Shown piece after piece: positions 60,492 to 64,000 of a stretch of DNA of 64,000 bases. The stretch covers positions 946,001-1,010,000 of the forward strand of contig CALSUE010000001.1 in NCBI GenBank assembly GCA_943789455.1, written 5' to 3'. The notes under the pieces were generated by a model. It did no database searches, had not been told where the DNA came from, and saw only the letters and a program-made list of their open reading frames with translations. The translations under genes and the position numbers were made by a program. Source of the stretch: an uncultured Flavobacteriaceae bacterium (GTDB lineage: Bacteria > Bacteroidota > Bacteroidia > Flavobacteriales > Flavobacteriaceae). Every line of letters starts with the position of its first letter. Position 1 is the stretch's first letter.

Positions 60492-62705
60492 CTAAACCAT
60501 TCCATGATCAGATAATGGTAAAGACCTTACTCGTTTTCCTGATGCATTAAAAATAGCATTTGTAATTGCAGCTGAAACTGGAGGAACTCCAGGCTCTCCT
60601 ACTCCTGTTGGATCTTCCTCATTGTCTACTAAATGAACATGAATATTTGGTGCATCTATCATTCTTGTCATTTGATAATCATGAAAATTACTTTGCTCTA
60701 CAACCCCATCTTTTGTTGATATTTTTCCAAACATGGTAATAGACATCCCAAAAATTGCTGCACCTTCCATTTGATTGATTACAGCATCTCTATTCACATA
60801 CATTCCACAATCTAATACAGAATAGATATTTTCAACTTTCACTTTTTCACTTTTTACAGATACCTCAACTACCGTTGCTACGTAACTATAAAAACTATAA
60901 TGAATAGCAACACCTAAACCGTGGCCTTCAGGTAATTCTCTACCCCATTTTGATAGTTTTTTTGCTTCTAATAATACATTTTTCAGTCGTGCTACATTGA
61001 ACGGGTGAGGCGATTTTTCAGTTGGGGCTTTATCTTTACCTAATAAATCTAATCGAAAATCTATGGCATCTTTTCCTGATACCATTGCCAATTCATCAAC
61101 AAAGGAATTGATTCCAAACCCGCTAATAATATTAGAAACCGAACGCAACCATCCTATTCGAAGATGAGACTCTGCTTTGGCATTTTCTATTTGAATATTT
61201 TCAATATCATAAGGATTATTAGTGAAACCCATTCCTAACTCAAAACCAGCGATATAATTTGACATAGGCTTAAAGCTAGAGGTAATTGAAGGAAATGCCA
61301 CACGGTGAAGCCAACCTGTCACTTTCCCTTTTTTATCTAATGAACCTTTTAAATATTGTGCATTTTGAGCATGATAAAAACTATGCTGTATATCATCTTC
61401 TCGAGTCCACACAACTTGAACAGGTGCATTAATTTTTTGAGATAATGCAACAGCCTCTACAACAAAATCTGATTTTGATTTTCGACCAAAGGCTCCACCT
61501 AACATCATTACATTAATAGTAATATCTTCAATTGCAAATCCAAAGAAATGAGCAATTTCTGCTCTCACTGTTTGCGGATCCTGAACTGGCGCCCAAACAT
61601 CACATTTACCGTCACGAACCCATGCTAAAGCATTTGGTACTTCCATTGGTGCATGAACTAAATGAGGCATTGTATACGTGGCTTCAATTACTTTATCTGC
61701 ATTTTCAAAAGCCTTATCCACATTACCCTTAAACGGCGGAACTACTTTTGATTTGTTCTGAATTCTACCAATTAATTTTTCTTTAAACTTTTCAGAATCA
61801 TAGGTTTTATTCAAACCTGATTCCCATTCAATATTCAAATTATTTTTTCCTTGAAAAGCAGACCAAGTATTATTTGCAATAACAGCTACTCCCCCTAACA
61901 TTCCGAAAAACTGACCAGCTGGTGGAATTAATCTATCCAGTTGAACCACCTGCTCTACACCGTCTATTTCAACAGTTTCTGAAGTGTCATAACTTTTTAC
62001 AGATCCAAAAGTTACTGGGCTTCGAGCTATTGACGCAAATTTCATATTTGGCAATCGAGCATCTAATCCGTAATTGGCTTTTCCATGAAGGAAATCTTCC
62101 ATATCTATCCCACGAATAACTTTCTTACCAATATATTTGAACTCTTTTTTATCTTTTAATATAATATTTTCATCTGACGGAATTGCAATAGTTTTTGCTT
62201 CCTCTACCAAATCACCAAAAAAGATTTCCTCTCCTGTTGTGCTATTTTTTACAAAATGATTTTCTGCTTTGCAATTTGAAACAGGTATGTTCCATTTTTT
62301 TGCAGCTGCCTGCTCAAGAATGGTTCGTGCCATAGCCCCCATTTTTCGCATAGGTTTCAAAAGGGTTCTTATACTTCTAGAGCCATCTGTATTTTGATTT
62401 CCAAATTTTGAATCACCTGTTGCTTGTTGCACCGTTACATATTTCCAATCTGCCTCTAAATCTTCAGCTATAGCTGATGCCATAGAAGTTCTAATACCTT
62501 GACCCATTTCTGAACGGGCTACAACAATTGTTAATTTCCCATCTTTCTGAAGTTGAATAAAAAGATTTGGCACAAAAGAGATTCCATTCTCTAGGGTGTT
62601 CACTACTACTTTATCTGCAGAAACATTACATCCAAATAATAAACCTCCGGAGGCCAAACCAAGTACTTTTACAAAATCTCGTCGTTTCATTTCTATCTTT
62701 TCCAT
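60492..62705 (-). CDS. Molybdopterin-binding oxidoreductase, large subunit (IorB-like), Tat-exported
   Basis: 737-residue molybdenum hydroxylase of the xanthine oxidase family, with its closest named type being isoquinoline 1-oxidoreductase beta. The N-terminus has a twin-arginine signal (KRRDFVKVLG) followed by a lipobox-like LLFGC, so it may be Tat-exported and lipid-anchored at Cys-26. Further motifs are GQGIRTSMA, GGAFGRKSKSDFVVEAVALSQK and the C-terminal GVGEPGVPPVSAAITNAIF with the catalytic Glu. It needs the adjacent iron-sulfur subunit. The real substrate (aldehyde or N-heterocycle) is unknown. It starts at the base after the small-subunit gene ends. Confidence 0.9.
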   Translation of the reverse strand: MEKIEMKRRDFVKVLGLASGGLLFGCNVSADKVVVNTLENGISFVPNLFIQLQKDGKLTIVVARSEMGQGIRTSMASAIAEDLEADWKYVTVQQATGDSKFGNQNTDGSRSIRTLLKPMRKMGAMARTILEQAAAKKWNIPVSNCKAENHFVKNSTTGEEIFFGDLVEEAKTIAIPSDENIILKDKKEFKYIGKKVIRGIDMEDFLHGKANYGLDARLPNMKFASIARSPVTFGSVKSYDTSETVEIDGVEQVVQLDRLIPPAGQFFGMLGGVAVIANNTWSAFQGKNNLNIEWESGLNKTYDSEKFKEKLIGRIQNKSKVVPPFKGNVDKAFENADKVIEATYTMPHLVHAPMEVPNALAWVRDGKCDVWAPVQDPQTVRAEIAHFFGFAIEDITINVMMLGGAFGRKSKSDFVVEAVALSQKINAPVQVVWTREDDIQHSFYHAQNAQYLKGSLDKKGKVTGWLHRVAFPSITSSFKPMSNYIAGFELGMGFTNNPYDIENIQIENAKAESHLRIGWLRSVSNIISGFGINSFVDELAMVSGKDAIDFRLDLLGKDKAPTEKSPHPFNVARLKNVLLEAKKLSKWGRELPEGHGLGVAIHYSFYSYVATVVEVSVKSEKVKVENIYSVLDCGMYVNRDAVINQMEGAAIFGMSITMFGKISTKDGVVEQSNFHDYQMTRMIDAPNIHVHLVDNEEDPTGVGEPGVPPVSAAITNAIFNASGKRVRSLPLSDHGMV

Positions 62706-63164
62706 TTAGACTTGTTTTTTAAGTTCAACTGCTTCTTTTATTGCCTTTTTGATTCTTACATAGGTTCCACATCTACAAATATTTCCACTCATAGCATTGT
62801 CTATATCTTCATCTGTTGGGTTGTTATTGGTGTCTAATAATTCAGCTGCAGAAATCAACTGACCAGATTGACAATAACCACATTGAGGTACACTATTATT
62901 TCGCCATGCCTGTCGTAAAGCTTCAAGACTGGCTGAAGTACCCTCAATAGTTGTAATGTTTTTACCAATAGCTTGACTTACCATAGTACTACATGAGCGA
63001 ACAACTGCTCCATCTATCATTATAGAACAAGCACCACATTGGGCTACCCCACAACCAAACTTAGTTCCTGTAAGTCCTATTAAATCTCTTATGGCCCATA
63101 ATAAAGGCATACTTTCTGGAGCATCAACTTGATAGTCCTGACCGTTAATCGTAAGTGTTTGCAT
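62706..63164 (-). CDS. (2Fe-2S)-binding small subunit (IorA-like)
   Basis: 152-residue electron-transfer subunit of the molybdenum hydroxylase. It contains both [2Fe-2S] centres: the plant-type ferredoxin motif GCGVAQCGACSIM near the N-terminal half and the second cluster QCGYCQSGQL ... GNICRCGTYVRIKKAI in the helical C-terminal domain. It has no signal peptide and would be carried out with the Tat-tagged large subunit. A third, cytochrome c subunit is often encoded nearby, but the upstream gene is a carboxypeptidase and none is seen. Confidence 0.92.
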   Translation of the reverse strand: MQTLTINGQDYQVDAPESMPLLWAIRDLIGLTGTKFGCGVAQCGACSIMIDGAVVRSCSTMVSQAIGKNITTIEGTSASLEALRQAWRNNSVPQCGYCQSGQLISAAELLDTNNNPTDEDIDNAMSGNICRCGTYVRIKKAIKEAVELKKQV

Positions 63165-63224
63165 GGTGAATTTTATTAGACCTACAAGTTAGTGAAAATA
63201 TTGCTTTCTAAAAACTTGTTTGAT

Positions 63225-64000
63225 CTATTCATAGGCTTTATAAATAGGCAATAATAAATGTGCTTTTTCATAATGTAAACTTCTTTTGTAGATAAAGTTT
63301 AACTGAGCTCTTGGATTCTTAGCAAAATCTTTGTCGGTTGCTTTCTTCGCTTCAAAAGCATCCTTAATGCGCGTATTTTCTTTTAAAATTTGCTCAGCAA
63401 CATCCTCGAAAACATAACCAGAATACCCTTCTTTTTGCTGTAAAACTGTATCAAAGAAATTCCAATTAAAAAAAGAATCAGTAGCCTCTGGCTCAAGAGT
63501 TTCCATGAGATACCTTGCTCCTTTCTGATTAACAGGTATGTAAAGATCTCCTTTAGAAAAATGAACAGCAATTGAATCAATTTTTATTGAAGTGTTGTAA
63601 TGAAGATAATGACCTTCATAAGCACTTAATCTAGTTTTATAATCATCTACATGCATTGTTTCTACAACTAAAGTGGTGTCTTTTTCAAACTGAGTATAAG
63701 AGATTTGATTGTTTTCTAAGCGCTCTATTACACGATGCCAGCCTTGTCTCAAAATGTAAGCTTTTGGAATGGTAGTTTCTTTAGCTGCCCTATATTCATT
63801 GTAATAATTTACAGGGGCTAAATAGGGCTTTGAAGTATCATATGTTAGTCGTTTCCCGATGGTTACTTTACTATCTATAACACTTCCTTCATAACCTCTA
63901 AATTGAATTATAGAAGGTTCTTTTTGAGGGTCAATTTCAAATGCTATTGGGTACGTCTTCTTTTTTAAAATTTCATCTAGTGCATTTCTACGAATTGTTT
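63225..64000 (-). CDS. M14-family zinc carboxypeptidase, C-terminal part (cut by window end)
   Basis: An open frame reads off the right edge of the window; I translated it past the TTG at 63752 without a stop, so the gene begins beyond 64000. The 258 visible residues have no catalytic HxxE motif, as that lies upstream. The visible part resembles the C-terminal region of large flavobacterial M14 peptidases (YIPVNQKGARYLMETLEPEA, FFNWNFFDTVLQQKEGYSGYVFEDVAEQ). It would be an exported metallopeptidase. It lies about 60 bases upstream of iorA-like on the same strand. Confidence 0.75.
   Translation of the reverse strand, partial: TIRRNALDEILKKKTYPIAFEIDPQKEPSIIQFRGYEGSVIDSKVTIGKRLTYDTSKPYLAPVNYYNEYRAAKETTIPKAYILRQGWHRVIERLENNQISYTQFEKDTTLVVETMHVDDYKTRLSAYEGHYLHYNTSIKIDSIAVHFSKGDLYIPVNQKGARYLMETLEPEATDSFFNWNFFDTVLQQKEGYSGYVFEDVAEQILKENTRIKDAFEAKKATDKDFAKNPRAQLNFIYKRSLHYEKAHLLLPIYKAYE

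Noticed and set aside
63184..63219. Dyad ACAAGTT/AACTTGT upstream of iorA as an operator
   Set aside because: Seven-base arms with more than 20 bases between them, in AT-rich DNA, and no other support.
1..64000. tRNA, rRNA, riboswitch, insertion sequence, integrase or phage genes
   Set aside because: I looked along both strands for conserved tRNA arms, transposase motifs and terminal repeats and found none; composition is uniform.

Overview
The window is ordinary chromosome from a member of the Bacteroidota, most likely the family Flavobacteriaceae and probably marine. The evidence is an AT-rich base composition, GLPGLI-family and head-GIN proteins, E2 subunits and M14/M28 peptidases of flavobacterial type, a bacterial acyl-CoA-binding protein next to psd/cdsA/ftsH, frequent TTG starts without Shine-Dalgarno sequences, and TAnnTTTG (-7) promoter elements. 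Genes are densely packed on both strands. No gap without a gene exceeds about 230 bases, and I saw no rRNA, tRNA, CRISPR array, insertion sequence, phage or integron, and no compositional island.

Layout. 1-2973: a cut-off symporter-like gene, a head-GIN lipoprotein, DUF2721, a VanX-like dipeptidase and an unknown secreted protein. 3107-7948: pyruvate dehydrogenase E1 alpha and a two-lipoyl E2, then convergently a DUF6263 protein and a second (branched-chain type) E2. 8134-22792: a tetrapyrrole supercluster. A leftward run hemA-hemCD(fused)-hemB-hemL-[PrcB-like lipoprotein]-hemE-[DUF6973-like]-[CHMI-like tautomerase]-[EI24]-hemF ends in an unusual vWA/TonB-plug/TPR/DUF2135 protein. A divergent rightward run carries an AraC-type regulator, a SpoU methyltransferase, hemH and hemJ. 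Together they supply every enzyme from glutamyl-tRNA to protoheme. 22838-29785: recR, an SSS-family transporter, pdxH, sixA, lpxK, a short Nif3-like protein and a coiled-coil protein whose zinc-ribbon cysteines are gone. 29849-36116 (leftward): DUF349, aroE, two tandem DUF368 proteins and a TPR protein. 36320-40693: pyrR-pyrB-small protein-rnz, facing fabH-CoA-binding protein-small membrane protein. 40869-50884: htpG, an acetyltransferase, M28 peptidase plus CBM9-like lipoprotein, GLPGLI, a MoxR/vWA pair, and TIGR01777 epimerase plus CIA30. 50931-56261 (leftward): rsfS-ftsH-LUD-cdsA-psd-ACBP-YceI, an envelope and phospholipid operon. 56346-64000: birA, pyrE with an SRPBCC protein, a NUDIX gene, a SulP transporter, a Tat-type molybdenum hydroxylase pair (iorAB-like) and the 3' end of an M14 carboxypeptidase gene.

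Most of this is core metabolism. I do not see a defence system, biosynthetic cluster or mobile element. The items most worth a second look are the domain composition of the vWA/TonB-plug protein at the end of the heme operon, the tandem DUF368 pair, the nested divergent pyrE/NUDIX promoters with a predicted leaderless pyrE mRNA, the cysteine-less zinc-ribbon protein, the short Nif3, and the Tat-lipoprotein molybdenum hydroxylase.
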